This document shows, piece after piece, positions 1-9,105 of a DNA stretch of 49,279 nt. Within the stretch, counting starts at the first letter, position 1; every line of letters starts with the position of its first letter. The notes beneath the pieces were generated by a model that had not been told where the DNA came from, did not search any database, and was given only the letters and a program-made list of their open reading frames with translations. This DNA comes from Methylococcaceae bacterium (lineage in GTDB: Bacteria > Pseudomonadota > Gammaproteobacteria > Methylococcales > Methylomonadaceae): NCBI GenBank assembly GCA_007280895.1, contig QYQN01000096.1, positions 1-49,279 on the forward strand. Direction: 5' to 3'. The position numbers and the translations under genes were made by a program.

Positions 1-2919
1 ACTACCCACAACTGCGCTTGCAAACTTCTCGACGAACAAACTTTATGGGGACAGACGGTTTGCCGTGTTTGGCTGCCTACCCAAGATATAGTTGTACGCC
101 TTCCACGTTCTGCTTTACAACCACTGACCGCTCAGCTTTCACCCGAACTGGAAGGGTTTCGGATTGGTTATATTGCTTCTGCAGCTAAAGTAGCCGAAGT
201 TTTAGAAGGTGGAAGTACTGGCACAGAGGGGCCGGTATTATTGGCTCCCATGGAATGTAACGTTATTCCTTTACCGCATCAACTAGAAGCTTTAACGCGT
301 GCTGTTGCCGGCGATGGTATACGTTATTTACTGGCAGATGAAGTAGGCTTGGGTAAAACGATTGAGGCCGGTTTAGTGCTGCGCGAGCTAAAATTACGCG
401 GTTTGGTACGTAGAACTTTAGTAGTGGCACCTAAAGGCTTGGCGACCCAGTGGCTTAGTGAAATGCGCACCCATTTTTCTGAAGATTTTCAATTGATTTT
501 AGGTGAGGACCTCGCGACCTTAAAACGCATGAACGGCGGTGACCAGGCGCGTTACTGGTCACAACAAAACAAGCTACAGTACTTGGAGGAACCGGATACT
601 TGGCAACAAGCAAATCCTTGGCGGACTTTTACTCAAGTTGTCGTCTCCTTGGATTCCGTTAAACCCTTAGAAAAACGCCGAGGCTGGAGTCAAGAAAAGC
701 TTGACCAGTACAATAGCAGTCGCTTTGAAGATTTGATAACAGCCGGTTGGGATTTGGTTATTATTGATGAGGCGCATCGTTTAGGCGGTAGCAGTGAGCA
801 AGTCGCCCGTTATAAATTAGGCCGTGGTTTGGCTGAAGCAGCGCCTTATCTACTTCTTTTATCAGCAACGCCACACCAAGGTAAAAGTGATGCTTTTCAT
901 CGGTTGTTAACACTACTTGATGCTGAAGCCTTTCCTGAGCAAGGCAGCGTGACGCGTCAACGCGTCGCCCCTTTTGTTATTCGCACCGAAAAACGTAATG
1001 CCTTGACGGCAGAGGGTAAGCCGTTATTTAGACCCAGACGCACACAAATGGTAGCCGTTCAATGGGAGTCTAGGCATGCTTTACAGCAGCAGTTATATGA
1101 AGCAGTCAGCGATTATGTGCGCGAAGGTTATAACCAAGCGTTGCTTGATAAAAAACGGCATTTCGGTTTTTTGATGATTTTAATGCAACGTTTGGTCGTT
1201 TCAAGTACCCGGGCTATTCGTACGACCTTAGAACGACGACTTATCGTACTTCAAGAAAACCAACAGCAAAACGCTTTACCGCTTGAAGAGCGTGAAGCTG
1301 ACCTGGAAACAAGCGATACCTTGGAGGAGTTCTATGACCAAGCTGGTCAGGAGCAATTAGACGACTTATTAAAACTAAAGGGCGAGGCCTTGCATTTAGA
1401 ATGCGCTCATGTTGAAACGCTACTCAGGGCTGCGCGCCACTGTGAGCAAGCCGGCCCTGATGCAAAAGCCGAAGCTTTACTCGACTGGCTTTATAAATTA
1501 CAAGCCAGTGAGAATGAACTTGCTTTAAAGATACTTATTTTTACTGAATTTGTGCCCACGCAAACGATGCTAAAAGAATTTCTTGAAGCGAGGGGGCTTA
1601 CCGTCGTTACGCTGAATGGTTCTATGGCCATGGAAGAGCGCAAACGGGCACAAGAAGCTTTTCAAAACCAAGCAAGAGTTTTGGTTTCTACTGATGCCGG
1701 TGGTGAAGGGTTAAATCTTCAATTTTGTCATGTCGTTATTAACTATGATTTGCCCTGGAATCCCATGCGTTTAGAGCAGCGGATTGGTCGTGTTGATCGA
1801 ATTGGTCAAAGTAAAGTTGTGCAAGCGCTTAATTTTGTCTTTGAAGAGTCTGTTGAGTTTCGGGTTAGAGAAGTTTTAGAAGAAAAACTGGCCATTATTT
1901 TTGAAGAATTTGGTATCGATAAAACCGGGGACGTACTGGATTCTGCGCAAGCCGGCCAGCTTTTTGAAGAACTCTTTACGGCGACCTTACTTAAACCAAC
2001 CACGCTGGAGGCAACAGTTGAACAAACGCTAGAAAAATTACGTGAAGAACTGCGTGAGGTAAAAGATTCCTCAGCTATCTATGCAACTTCCAAACAACCT
2101 GATCTTTTAGTTGCAGACCGCTTGCGCTCGCATCCTTTGCCTCACTGGGTAGAAAAAATGACGCTCAGTTATCTTCAGTCTGCCGGCGGCAGCATCGCTA
2201 AAAAACGAGGTGGTTGGACTTTAACTTGGCCTGAAGGCGTTAGTTTAAAAAATTGTGTGTTTACAACGCAAGAAGCCGAACGACTAGCCGGGTCAAAATT
2301 ACTTAATTTAGAAAATAACCGACTTAGAAGCTTGGCACTCGACTTACCCCAACTCACTGTTGGCCAAGCGCTACCTTGTGTCTTAATTGCCGATTTACCT
2401 GCTACTATTAAAGGTTTCTGGGGGCTTTTTGAAATCAGGCTTCAAGCTGGTTTACATAAGCAAAGTAATTTATTACGTATTCCTTCTTTGCGTAGGCGTT
2501 ATACCACCGTTTTTTTAAGTGAAGAAGGGAAGCTATTTTTGCCTACAGCTCGTCATATTTGGGATACCTTACAAACTACAGAAGTTAACGTTATCGATAA
2601 CCTGGTAGGCGCAGAGGCACAACTTGCTTATGAAAACTTGGTAACAAGTGCTGAACCAGCCGGCCAGGAAGCTTTTGAAAGTTTGCAGCAAGAACATGTA
2701 AAAGCCTTAAGCCGTGAAGAAGAACGTGGCAGGCTTTCTTTTGCTTCCCGACGTAAAGCGATTGCCGCCGTCGGTTTGCCTGGGGTCCGACACTATCGCT
2801 TGAGTAACTGCGAGGCCGAGGAAGTAGCTTGGCAAAAAGAGTTACAAGCAGCCAGGCTGCTAGTCCCTGAAATAAGACCACTGCTGTTACTGAGAATAAG
2901 ACAGGAAGCTGCTTTATGA
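1..2919 (+). CDS. brxHII: BREX-type SNF2/DEAH helicase (BrxHII-like), 5' truncated
   Basis: Superfamily 2 helicase/ATPase of the SNF2 type. The frame is open from base 1, so the true start lies outside the window; an internal start near 241 would remove conserved sequence and is not the real one. Counting from base 1, a Walker A motif (DEVGLGKT) lies near 336-359, the DEAH box (IIDEAHRLGG) at about 760-790, and the C-terminal helicase motif VI (EQRIGRVDRIGQ) near 1772-1808. About 972 residues are present, close to full length for the family. The stop overlaps the pglZ start by 4 nt (ATGA), so the two are translationally coupled. Helicase-PglZ-BrxA is the end of a type 3 BREX operon (brxF-brxC-pglXI-brxHII-pglZ-brxA), which supports a role in phage exclusion. 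The related DISARM helicase is less likely because of the pglZ partner. Confidence 0.85.
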   Translation, partial: TTHNCACKLLDEQTLWGQTVCRVWLPTQDIVVRLPRSALQPLTAQLSPELEGFRIGYIASAAKVAEVLEGGSTGTEGPVLLAPMECNVIPLPHQLEALTRAVAGDGIRYLLADEVGLGKTIEAGLVLRELKLRGLVRRTLVVAPKGLATQWLSEMRTHFSEDFQLILGEDLATLKRMNGGDQARYWSQQNKLQYLEEPDTWQQANPWRTFTQVVVSLDSVKPLEKRRGWSQEKLDQYNSSRFEDLITAGWDLVIIDEAHRLGGSSEQVARYKLGRGLAEAAPYLLLLSATPHQGKSDAFHRLLTLLDAEAFPEQGSVTRQRVAPFVIRTEKRNALTAEGKPLFRPRRTQMVAVQWESRHALQQQLYEAVSDYVREGYNQALLDKKRHFGFLMILMQRLVVSSTRAIRTTLERRLIVLQENQQQNALPLEEREADLETSDTLEEFYDQAGQEQLDDLLKLKGEALHLECAHVETLLRAARHCEQAGPDAKAEALLDWLYKLQASENELALKILIFTEFVPTQTMLKEFLEARGLTVVTLNGSMAMEERKRAQEAFQNQARVLVSTDAGGEGLNLQFCHVVINYDLPWNPMRLEQRIGRVDRIGQSKVVQALNFVFEESVEFRVREVLEEKLAIIFEEFGIDKTGDVLDSAQAGQLFEELFTATLLKPTTLEATVEQTLEKLREELREVKDSSAIYATSKQPDLLVADRLRSHPLPHWVEKMTLSYLQSAGGSIAKKRGGWTLTWPEGVSLKNCVFTTQEAERLAGSKLLNLENNRLRSLALDLPQLTVGQALPCVLIADLPATIKGFWGLFEIRLQAGLHKQSNLLRIPSLRRRYTTVFLSEEGKLFLPTARHIWDTLQTTEVNVIDNLVGAEAQLAYENLVTSAEPAGQEAFESLQQEHVKALSREEERGRLSFASRRKAIAAVGLPGVRHYRLSNCEAEEVAWQKELQAARLLVPEIRPLLLLRIRQEAAL

Positions 2920-4910
2920 GTAGTTGGCGAGAGTCGATTCTTAAAGAGTTTGTCCCAAACGTCAGTAAACTGACGTTGGTGGCTGATCCCGATGGCTTGC
3001 TTACTGAGGAAAAATTGGTTCTGGCGTTATCTCAACGAGGCTTTGAATTACTTGAGTTTACCGATCCAATTGAGTTTCGTTACGCTTATGAGCTTAATTA
3101 TCGGTCTGTCTGGGATAGGGGCGAAGCAACGGACTTGGTTATTATCCTTCGCCTGCAAGATAACGAGTTAGCCGCTTTACCTTACGATTTACTTAAAGCA
3201 GGTAGGAAATTAGCCTTTGATTTAGGCGCTTTATTTCCTAATCTAAGTTATCCAGTACTTGAGTACTTTGATCGTAGCTTATTGGATGCGCTCTTTGACG
3301 CTCAAAACAAATTCTTACCTGAGCGACTGGGTGATAACGCGACTAAGGATTTTATTTTAAGACACGTCTTTGGTATTGCCGCAGAATTACTGACAACAGA
3401 AGTTGAATTGCTAAGAGCCTTACTTCGCCTCCATTATTCCAAGACGCATCTTCCACTCCTACTTTCTGAGCGGTTGCTTCATCTACTTAAAGTACACAAT
3501 TGTTTTCAAAGCTGGCCATTAGCAGAAATTATTCCCAATGAAGCTGCTTTTTTTGCTTTCTTACAAGAGCGTTGGCCCGTATTTTTGGCACAGTTGAGTA
3601 AGGGGAATTTAATTTCTGATTTGGGTCCTACGCCCGCTTTAACTTATTCTGGGCCTACCTTTTTGCCTTTTGACGACCAAGATATTCGGCTTTATCTCGA
3701 TAATTTATTTATCGAAGGCAAGCTTAAACCCGTTTTTATGCCGGGGCTTCCCAAACAAACTGCTTCATGGCTTAAAAGCGGCTTAAAAGAATCGGGGCCT
3801 GAAGAAGAGAAATTACGTCTTTCACGCTTATTTGAGCGGCTTGAAGAAAATATACCGCCAATAGCTTGCAGGCATTCTGCTTGGCTTAGCTTTGCTCAGA
3901 ACTTTGCTGAACTGGCTTCGCTAGTGCATTGCGGTGTTAATGTAGACGCTAAAGCGAGGTTAAAAAAACTTAGCCTAACAAGCAATGTTTCCTTTGCGCA
4001 GTGGTTAAATGCAAATTATGCCGGGCTAATTAACCTGCCACCGACAACGCCAGCTATGCTTCATCACGTGCCTAGGCTTTTAGCAAGAGAGCTGGAGCAA
4101 AACAAAGCCGCAAAAGTGGCTTTGGTGGTCGTAGATGGCTTGGCCCTGGATCAATGGGTAACGCTTCGCCAACTGCTTCAAGAGCAAGACAGCACTCTCG
4201 TTATAAGAGAGTGCGCAACTTTTGCCTGGGTTCCAACACTCACTTCTGTCTCTCGACAAACCATTTTTTCCGGCAAGCTACCCCGTAATTTTCCTTTATC
4301 AATAAATTCAACCAATAACGAAGCTAAGCTCTGGAGACAATTCTGGGAAGATTTTGGACTTTCACGTTTGGATATTGCTTATCAGCGTGGCTTGGGTGAT
4401 GGTGATGTAGCGACGATTCTTGAAGGGCTAATAAATCCCAGTAAAACTAAAGTGGTTGGTTTAGTGGTAGATAAAGTAGATAAAATTATGCACGGTATGC
4501 AATTAGGTGCTGCGGGTATGCATAATCAGCTTAAACAATGGTGTCAGCCTGGTTTTCTTGGCTCTTTGCTAAGCTATCTACTGGAGCAGGGCTTTCAGGT
4601 TTGGTTAACTTCTGATCATGGTAATATTGAATGTCAAGGCAGAGGACGACCTTCAGAAGGGGTTATACCCGAATTACGGGGAGAGCGGGTAAGAGTCTAT
4701 CCTACTCAGGAGCTTCGTTCTCAAACTGCCAATACCTTTAGTTTTGCCCACGAATGGCAGCCAATAGGCTTACCACCCAATTATTTTCCGCTCGTTGCCG
4801 GTGGTCATGATGCTTTTATAAATCAAAGTGAATCAATTGTTGGTCATGGCGGCATTTCACATGAAGAAGTTCTTGTGCCATTAATTAAGTTCGAAAGGAA
4901 AGCACGTTAA
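2916..4910 (+). CDS. pglZ: BREX-3 alkaline-phosphatase-superfamily protein PglZ
   Basis: Signature BREX protein with a C-terminal alkaline-phosphatase-like PglZ domain; 664 residues. The metal-site motifs are visible: VVVDGLA with Asp407, TSDHG with Asp567 and His568, GGHDAF with His631, and GHGGISHEE with His644. The N-terminal ~370 residues are helical and show no motif I recognise. It starts in a 4-nt overlap with the helicase stop, and its own TAA overlaps the next ATG by one base, so the three genes are one transcript. In BREX systems PglZ is essential for defence and, with the methyltransferase PglX (presumably upstream, outside the window), for host DNA modification. Family assignment is strong; enzymatic activity is not shown by sequence alone. 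Confidence 0.88.
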   Translation: MSSWRESILKEFVPNVSKLTLVADPDGLLTEEKLVLALSQRGFELLEFTDPIEFRYAYELNYRSVWDRGEATDLVIILRLQDNELAALPYDLLKAGRKLAFDLGALFPNLSYPVLEYFDRSLLDALFDAQNKFLPERLGDNATKDFILRHVFGIAAELLTTEVELLRALLRLHYSKTHLPLLLSERLLHLLKVHNCFQSWPLAEIIPNEAAFFAFLQERWPVFLAQLSKGNLISDLGPTPALTYSGPTFLPFDDQDIRLYLDNLFIEGKLKPVFMPGLPKQTASWLKSGLKESGPEEEKLRLSRLFERLEENIPPIACRHSAWLSFAQNFAELASLVHCGVNVDAKARLKKLSLTSNVSFAQWLNANYAGLINLPPTTPAMLHHVPRLLARELEQNKAAKVALVVVDGLALDQWVTLRQLLQEQDSTLVIRECATFAWVPTLTSVSRQTIFSGKLPRNFPLSINSTNNEAKLWRQFWEDFGLSRLDIAYQRGLGDGDVATILEGLINPSKTKVVGLVVDKVDKIMHGMQLGAAGMHNQLKQWCQPGFLGSLLSYLLEQGFQVWLTSDHGNIECQGRGRPSEGVIPELRGERVRVYPTQELRSQTANTFSFAHEWQPIGLPPNYFPLVAGGHDAFINQSESIVGHGGISHEEVLVPLIKFERKAR

Positions 4911-5656
4911 TGAGTAAACGACATCAAAAATTAGGTATAAAACAAACGGTTCAAAGACATTGGATGGATCGCGTTGTGCGGATGTTATTAGCAGGCATGA
5001 AGGAAAAAGAGATTCGTCAAGATCTTAAATACTATTTAAGTACACAGAGGCTCAGTGGCGGAGGTGAGCGGAGTAAGGAAACTTATGGGATGGCTATTTC
5101 CTTACTTGCTTGTTGGTTTGCCCCTGAGAAAGAGTTGCTTTTGTTTCGTGACCAGGCCCTAAGTTTTGCTAGAACGTCTCTTGTGACAGAATGGTTACCT
5201 TTACATTGGGCTATCATTTCAGCAACGTATCCTTTTTGGTTTAATGTCGCTAAACAGATAGGTCGTCTCTTTAATCTTCAAGAACAAATTACTCAAGCAC
5301 AAGTTTTCAATCGCTTAAAAGAACAATATGGTGACAGAGAAACTGTTGCACGGAACGCCCGCTATACCGTTCGCTCTTTTATAGCTTGGGAAGTTTTAAA
5401 CGATTCTAAAACTAAAGGTTGTTATGAACAAGCAGCACCTCTGCAGATTTTTGAACCTGAAATAGCTGTTTTACTACTTGAAGCAACCCTGTTAGCAATA
5501 CCAGAAGGTAAAAGCGCACTTAGGCTTTTATTAGCAAGCCCAGCTTTATTTCCTTTTCAACTGCCGCTAATGACTAGTGATTTTATAGCGCTTACTTGTG
5601 CGAGGCTTAACGTAGTTTCTTATGGGGTTGATGATACGATGTTAGCGCTTGTGTAA
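4910..5656 (+). CDS. brxA: BrxA-like protein (DUF1819-type), end of BREX operon
   Basis: A 248-residue soluble, mostly helical, basic protein. The central stretch (YPFWFNVAKQIGRLF, then YGDRETVARNARYTVRS) resembles the winged-helix part of BREX-associated BrxA/DUF1819 proteins, small DNA-binding factors. The position, last gene after pglZ and starting one base inside the pglZ stop, is where type 3 BREX places brxA. It is longer than the roughly 200 residues usual for E. coli-type BrxA, so it may be a divergent class. The call depends on context as much as on similarity. Transcription probably ends soon after, because fnr starts only 68 bp downstream with its own ribosome site. Confidence 0.6.
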   Translation: MSKRHQKLGIKQTVQRHWMDRVVRMLLAGMKEKEIRQDLKYYLSTQRLSGGGERSKETYGMAISLLACWFAPEKELLLFRDQALSFARTSLVTEWLPLHWAIISATYPFWFNVAKQIGRLFNLQEQITQAQVFNRLKEQYGDRETVARNARYTVRSFIAWEVLNDSKTKGCYEQAAPLQIFEPEIAVLLLEATLLAIPEGKSALRLLLASPALFPFQLPLMTSDFIALTCARLNVVSYGVDDTMLALV

Positions 5657-5724
5657 TAGATCAATAAAATGCGGGTAAATTCTGATACACTAACTTATCG
5701 ATAGTATAAAAGGACAGTGATGTA

Positions 5725-6471
5725 ATGGAATTTACTTCAGCTAAAGTTTCATGCCCTGAATGCAGGCTAGCAGATTTATGTTTACCTTATGGGCTTCATA
5801 TCAATGAAGTAAAGCAGCTTGCTGGTATTATAAAAAATAAACGTCCACTTGCGCCGGATGAGTATTTATATCTACAAGGTGATGAGTGTCAAAGTTTATA
5901 TGTGGTTAAATCGGGTTCGTTTCGAAGTTTCATTACACACGTAGATGGCACTGAGCAAACGATGGGATTTTGTTTGCCTGGTGAGTTAATGGGGCTTGAT
6001 TCCTTCCAATATGGTCGCTTTACTTGTTCAAGTATTGCCTTGGAAACTGGCTCGGTATGCGATATACCATTATCTCGTTTAAATGAATTATGTTCTAAAA
6101 TACCTGGACTTCAACTTCAGATGATGCGCATTTTAGGTAAAGAAATTGCAGATGATCATGAAAAAATTGTGTTGCTTGGTCATCGTTCGGCAAAAGAAAA
6201 AATAGTAACTTTTTTACTGATGTTATCGCAGCGTTATGGTGCTCTTGGCTTTTCAACGACTGAATTTAATTTAAGTATGCGGCGTCAAGATATTGCTAAT
6301 TTTCTGGGTTTAACCATTGAAACAGTCAGTCGTCAATTCGCTGAACTTAGTAAACAAGGCATTATTACAGTTAAACAACGAGGTATACAAATTAATAACC
6401 TTAACTTATTAAAAGCAATTATTGAGCATTGTGCTACGCAATCCTTAGCCACAGCGTCGGTATTGAGTTGA
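5725..6471 (+). CDS. fnr: FNR-type oxygen-sensing transcription regulator
   Basis: CRP/FNR-family regulator, 248 residues. The N-terminal cluster C10-x2-C13-x5-C19 plus Cys112 (in VCDIP, matching E. coli FNR Cys122) supplies four ligands for an oxygen-labile [4Fe-4S] cluster. The middle is a cyclic-nucleotide-like beta-roll (about 35-120), followed by a dimerisation helix. The C-terminal helix-turn-helix carries E199-x2-S202-R203, the FNR recognition signature for TTGAT-N4-ATCAA. A perfect copy of that site lies 280 bp downstream at 6748-6761. An AAGGAC ribosome site precedes the ATG. It likely controls the switch to low-oxygen metabolism. A 10-bp inverted repeat (6462-6471/6495-6504) overlaps its stop codon. 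Confidence 0.92.
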   Translation: MEFTSAKVSCPECRLADLCLPYGLHINEVKQLAGIIKNKRPLAPDEYLYLQGDECQSLYVVKSGSFRSFITHVDGTEQTMGFCLPGELMGLDSFQYGRFTCSSIALETGSVCDIPLSRLNELCSKIPGLQLQMMRILGKEIADDHEKIVLLGHRSAKEKIVTFLLMLSQRYGALGFSTTEFNLSMRRQDIANFLGLTIETVSRQFAELSKQGIITVKQRGIQINNLNLLKAIIEHCATQSLATASVLS

Positions 6472-6504
6472 GGTCAGTTTTAAATTATCTGTCGTCAACT
6501 CAAT
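6462..6504. repeat. 10-bp inverted repeat over the fnr stop
   Basis: Perfect arms ATTGAGTTGA (6462-6471) and TCAACTCAAT (6495-6504) separated by 23 bp. The left arm includes the fnr TGA. There is no T-tract, so it is not a standard intrinsic terminator, but it could protect or end the fnr transcript, or the convergent lipoprotein transcript. Confidence 0.5.
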
Positions 6505-6517
6505 TCGCCGCAGATGC

Positions 6518-6637
6518 TTATTTTAAAGACTGTGAAGAGGTTGCACTGGTAGGTTTACTAGGACCTTTACCTGAATCACACGCACTAAGTGTTGCTACGG
6601 TAATAACTAACATAAATAAATAGCCAACTGTTTTCAT
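6518..6637 (-). CDS. 39-residue small lipoprotein, probably FNR-controlled
   Basis: Tiny secreted lipoprotein. The peptide starts MKTVGYLF, has a hydrophobic core VITVATLS and a lipobox L-S-A-C with Cys20, then a short Ser/Thr/Lys-rich tail (DSGKGPSKPTS). The start at 6637 is chosen because GGAGA (complement of 6645-6649) lies at proper spacing and because a longer frame reaching 6727 would bury the signal peptide. It is convergent with fnr. A perfect FNR box is centred at 6754.5, about 118 nt upstream of the start; a class II site would place the transcript start near 6713. No specific family is recognised; it resembles entericidin-like or other very short lipoproteins only in general design. 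Confidence 0.6.
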   Translation of the reverse strand: MKTVGYLFMLVITVATLSACDSGKGPSKPTSATSSQSLK

Positions 6638-6747
6638 AGACATTTCTCCACGTAATAAAAATATATCCTTTTTTACATTAAAAAAGGAAGTTTTATGACC
6701 CTCTCTCAAGGGAAGTGCTATTTTCACACAACGAATTAAATGGCAAA

Positions 6748-6761
6748 TTGATATAAATCAA
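6748..6761. promoter_or_regulatory. Perfect FNR box
   Basis: TTGAT-ATAA-ATCAA is an exact match to the FNR consensus TTGAT-N4-ATCAA. It lies in the divergent region between the small lipoprotein gene (minus) and ppa (plus), close to fnr itself. The distance fits activation of the lipoprotein gene better than of ppa, whose start is about 130 bp away. Confidence 0.75.
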
Positions 6762-6769
6762 AAGATCGC

Positions 6770-6800
6770 TATATAACTACTTATTAATTTTAGTTATATA
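6770..6800. repeat. 10-bp inverted repeat in the ppa upstream region
   Basis: Perfect arms TATATAACTA (6770-6779) and TAGTTATATA (6791-6800) with an 11-nt spacer, 9 bp from the FNR box. It is AT-rich and could be a second operator or a weak hairpin in the ppa leader. Confidence 0.45.
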
Positions 6801-6888
6801 CGTTAAAAAGCATAAACTTCACGTATAAACAATAAAAACATGTTTTGAATGGTTTATACTCTTTATCATTTTAATCAAAGAAAACCTT

Positions 6889-7539
6889 ATGCATATACAA
6901 CATAAAGCCCATCCTTGGCATGGTATTCATCCAGGCGAAAATGTACCTTCAATCGTGACCGCCTTTATTGAAATGGTACCTACGGATACCGTTAAATATG
7001 AAATTGATAAAACCTCAGGGTATCTAAAAATTGATAGACCTCAAAAATTTTCCAATACAGTCCCCACACTTTATGGCTTTATTCCGCAAACATTTTGTGC
7101 CGAAAATGTAGCTGACTATGCGTCTGTAAAATCGGGTAGAAAAGTTATGCGTGGTGATGGTGATCCTTTAGATATTTGTGTGTTAAGCGAACGCACCGTC
7201 ACTCATGGAAATATTATTTTGCAAGCAATTCCCATAGGTGGGTTTCGTTTGTTAGATAAAGATGAAGCAGACGATAAGATTATTGCAGTCATGAAGGGTG
7301 ATGAGTTTTATCGTCAATGGAACGATGTTTCAGATTGTCCAGAGTCTTATATCAACAGATTAAGGCATTATTTTTTAACCTATAAAAACTTACCTGGTGA
7401 AAAAGGCTCGTGTGAGATAACTAATGTGTATGGTCGAGAAGAGGCGCATGAAGTGATTCGATTATCAATGGAAGATTATCAATGTCATTATTTAGGAAAA
7501 GTAAATCAACATTATGATCAACCCATTGAAACAGTATAA
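6889..7539 (+). CDS. ppa: Inorganic pyrophosphatase (family I)
   Basis: Soluble cytoplasmic enzyme hydrolysing pyrophosphate to two phosphates, pulling biosynthetic reactions forward. It has the family I signature D-G-D-P-L-D-I near residue 86 and the substrate-site blocks KYEIDK (near 36) and YGFIPQTF (near 62). At 216 residues it is longer than the ~175 of E. coli Ppa, by an N-terminal HPWHGIHPG extension and C-terminal sequence, as in a distinct subgroup of family I enzymes. The downstream membrane-protein gene begins inside its 3' end (26-nt overlap), implying co-transcription. Confidence 0.88.
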   Translation: MHIQHKAHPWHGIHPGENVPSIVTAFIEMVPTDTVKYEIDKTSGYLKIDRPQKFSNTVPTLYGFIPQTFCAENVADYASVKSGRKVMRGDGDPLDICVLSERTVTHGNIILQAIPIGGFRLLDKDEADDKIIAVMKGDEFYRQWNDVSDCPESYINRLRHYFLTYKNLPGEKGSCEITNVYGREEAHEVIRLSMEDYQCHYLGKVNQHYDQPIETV

Positions 7540-8038
7540 AACTTATTATGCTGGGCTTGAACGTGCGTGGTTAAGCTTAACGCTGCTGCTTATTTGTTTG
7601 CTAAGTGCTGTTATTTATTCTTTTAATGTGGCGTCTGTTGCTCAATATATTACTGACTGGACGGAGGCACAGCGTTTAATTTTACGCACTGTTTTTTATG
7701 GGGTCAGTATTATCTTGTTACCCATTACAAATATGTTGCGTTATATTCAATTACGCTTAAATCATACGTTTGCAGTCAAGATACCTGCTGAGTATTATCA
7801 AGTAGCCCAACAGCGTTATTTTTTCACGACCTTAGTGTCTTTATGTTTAGTTGAAATTCCTGGGGTGTTTGGTTTGATTTTATTCAGACTCGGGGACGCG
7901 GTAAATAGTTTGTATATTTTATTGGGTCTATCATTACTAGGATTGTATTTGTATCGACCAAAAAAAAATGAATTTACCGCTTTAGTTCAGGCGCTTAAAG
8001 CTGATGCAGAGCCATCTAACGTACTTGATAATGTTTGA
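7514..8038 (+). CDS. Small integral membrane protein of unknown function
   Basis: 174 residues with about four membrane segments (roughly 19-40, 59-76, 105-126 and 131-147) and a short charged C-terminus. I recognise no family or catalytic motif. It overlaps the end of ppa by 26 nt and its 3' end overlaps the convergent hemE gene by 23 nt, an unusually compact arrangement. The overlap with ppa suggests co-expression with pyrophosphatase, but a functional link cannot be seen. Confidence 0.7.
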   Translation: MINPLKQYKTYYAGLERAWLSLTLLLICLLSAVIYSFNVASVAQYITDWTEAQRLILRTVFYGVSIILLPITNMLRYIQLRLNHTFAVKIPAEYYQVAQQRYFFTTLVSLCLVEIPGVFGLILFRLGDAVNSLYILLGLSLLGLYLYRPKKNEFTALVQALKADAEPSNVLDNV

Positions 8039-9071
8039 CCGCATTGACTAATGCAGCAACATGGTCTGGGTTAATGTCAGGCAAAATACCGTGTCCTAGG
8101 TTAAAAACATGCCCCGATCCTGCTCCATAGTTATTTAAGATTGCGGTTACTTTTTCAGTGATGATTTCTGGTGAGGCATAGAGTGCAACAGGATCTAAAT
8201 TGCCTTGTAATGCAACCTGATGGCCAACCCGTTGTCGTGCTTGATGAATCTCTGTTTGCCAATCTAAACCTAAGGCATCAAAGCCTGCATTCGCCATAGA
8301 TTCTAACCATAAACCACCGCCTTTGGTAAACCAAATAGAAGGAATACGTTGAGAGTCTTGTTCAGTAATTAATAAACTACGAATTTTTTCGCCATACGCT
8401 AATGAAAACTTTAAGTAATCTTCTGTACTTAATATACCGCCCCACGTATCAAAAATCATGACGGCTTGCGCCCCTGCTTTAATTTGTGCATTTAAATACA
8501 GCGCAACAGCATCCGCTAACTTAGTTAATAATGCGTGCATTAAGTTAGGTTGCTCGTACATTAATGCCTTGGTTTTTTGAAAGTTTTTACTACTACCACC
8601 TTCAATCATGTAAGTGGCTAAGGTCCAAGGACTGCCAGAAAAACCAATAAGAGGAACGCTACCTTGTAAATTTTTTCTGATTAAACTCACTGCATCAATA
8701 ACATAACGTAATTTTTCATCAGGATCAGGAACTACTATGTTTTTAATATCTTGTTCAGTGCTAAGTGGATGAGCAAACTTTGGCCCTTCATTTTCAGTAA
8801 AATATAAGCCCAATCCCATCGCATCAGGAATTGTTAGAATATCTGAAAACAAAATAGCTGCATCAAAATCAAAGCGTCGTAACGGTTGCAGTGTTACTTC
8901 GCAGGCTAATTCTGGATTAGTGCATAAGTTTAAAAAACTACCTGCTTGCTCTCTAAGTTGTCTGTACTCAGGTAAATAACGACCAGCCTGACGCATCATC
9001 CATACAGGCGTGCGAGGCACGGGTTGTCTTAATAACGCCTTAATAAAAATATCATTTTTTAATGTAGTCAT
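8016..9071 (-). CDS. hemE: Uroporphyrinogen decarboxylase
   Basis: Converts uroporphyrinogen III to coproporphyrinogen III by four decarboxylations in haem synthesis. The family signature [16 protein letters not shown] lies near residues 21-36, and the second conserved block [17 protein letters not shown] near 143-159. The length of 351 residues is normal. It is the last gene of the minus-strand run aroK-aroB-damX-like-hemE, 34 nt after the DamX-like gene. Its 3' end overlaps the convergent membrane-protein gene by 23 nt. Confidence 0.96.
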   Translation of the reverse strand: MTTLKNDIFIKALLRQPVPRTPVWMMRQAGRYLPEYRQLREQAGSFLNLCTNPELACEVTLQPLRRFDFDAAILFSDILTIPDAMGLGLYFTENEGPKFAHPLSTEQDIKNIVVPDPDEKLRYVIDAVSLIRKNLQGSVPLIGFSGSPWTLATYMIEGGSSKNFQKTKALMYEQPNLMHALLTKLADAVALYLNAQIKAGAQAVMIFDTWGGILSTEDYLKFSLAYGEKIRSLLITEQDSQRIPSIWFTKGGGLWLESMANAGFDALGLDWQTEIHQARQRVGHQVALQGNLDPVALYASPEIITEKVTAILNNYGAGSGHVFNLGHGILPDINPDHVAALVNAVKHYQVR

Positions 9072-9105
9072 GAGTGCAAAAGAAAGAGGTAAATAATAGG
9101 GAAGG

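Noticed and set aside
1-2919. DISARM system
   Set aside because: The helicase type is similar, but pglZ and the BrxA-like gene follow and no DISARM methyltransferase or DrmB/DrmC gene is visible.
6429-6623. Plus-strand frame overlapping the fnr end
   Set aside because: Lies out of frame over fnr and antisense to the small lipoprotein, with no start signal.
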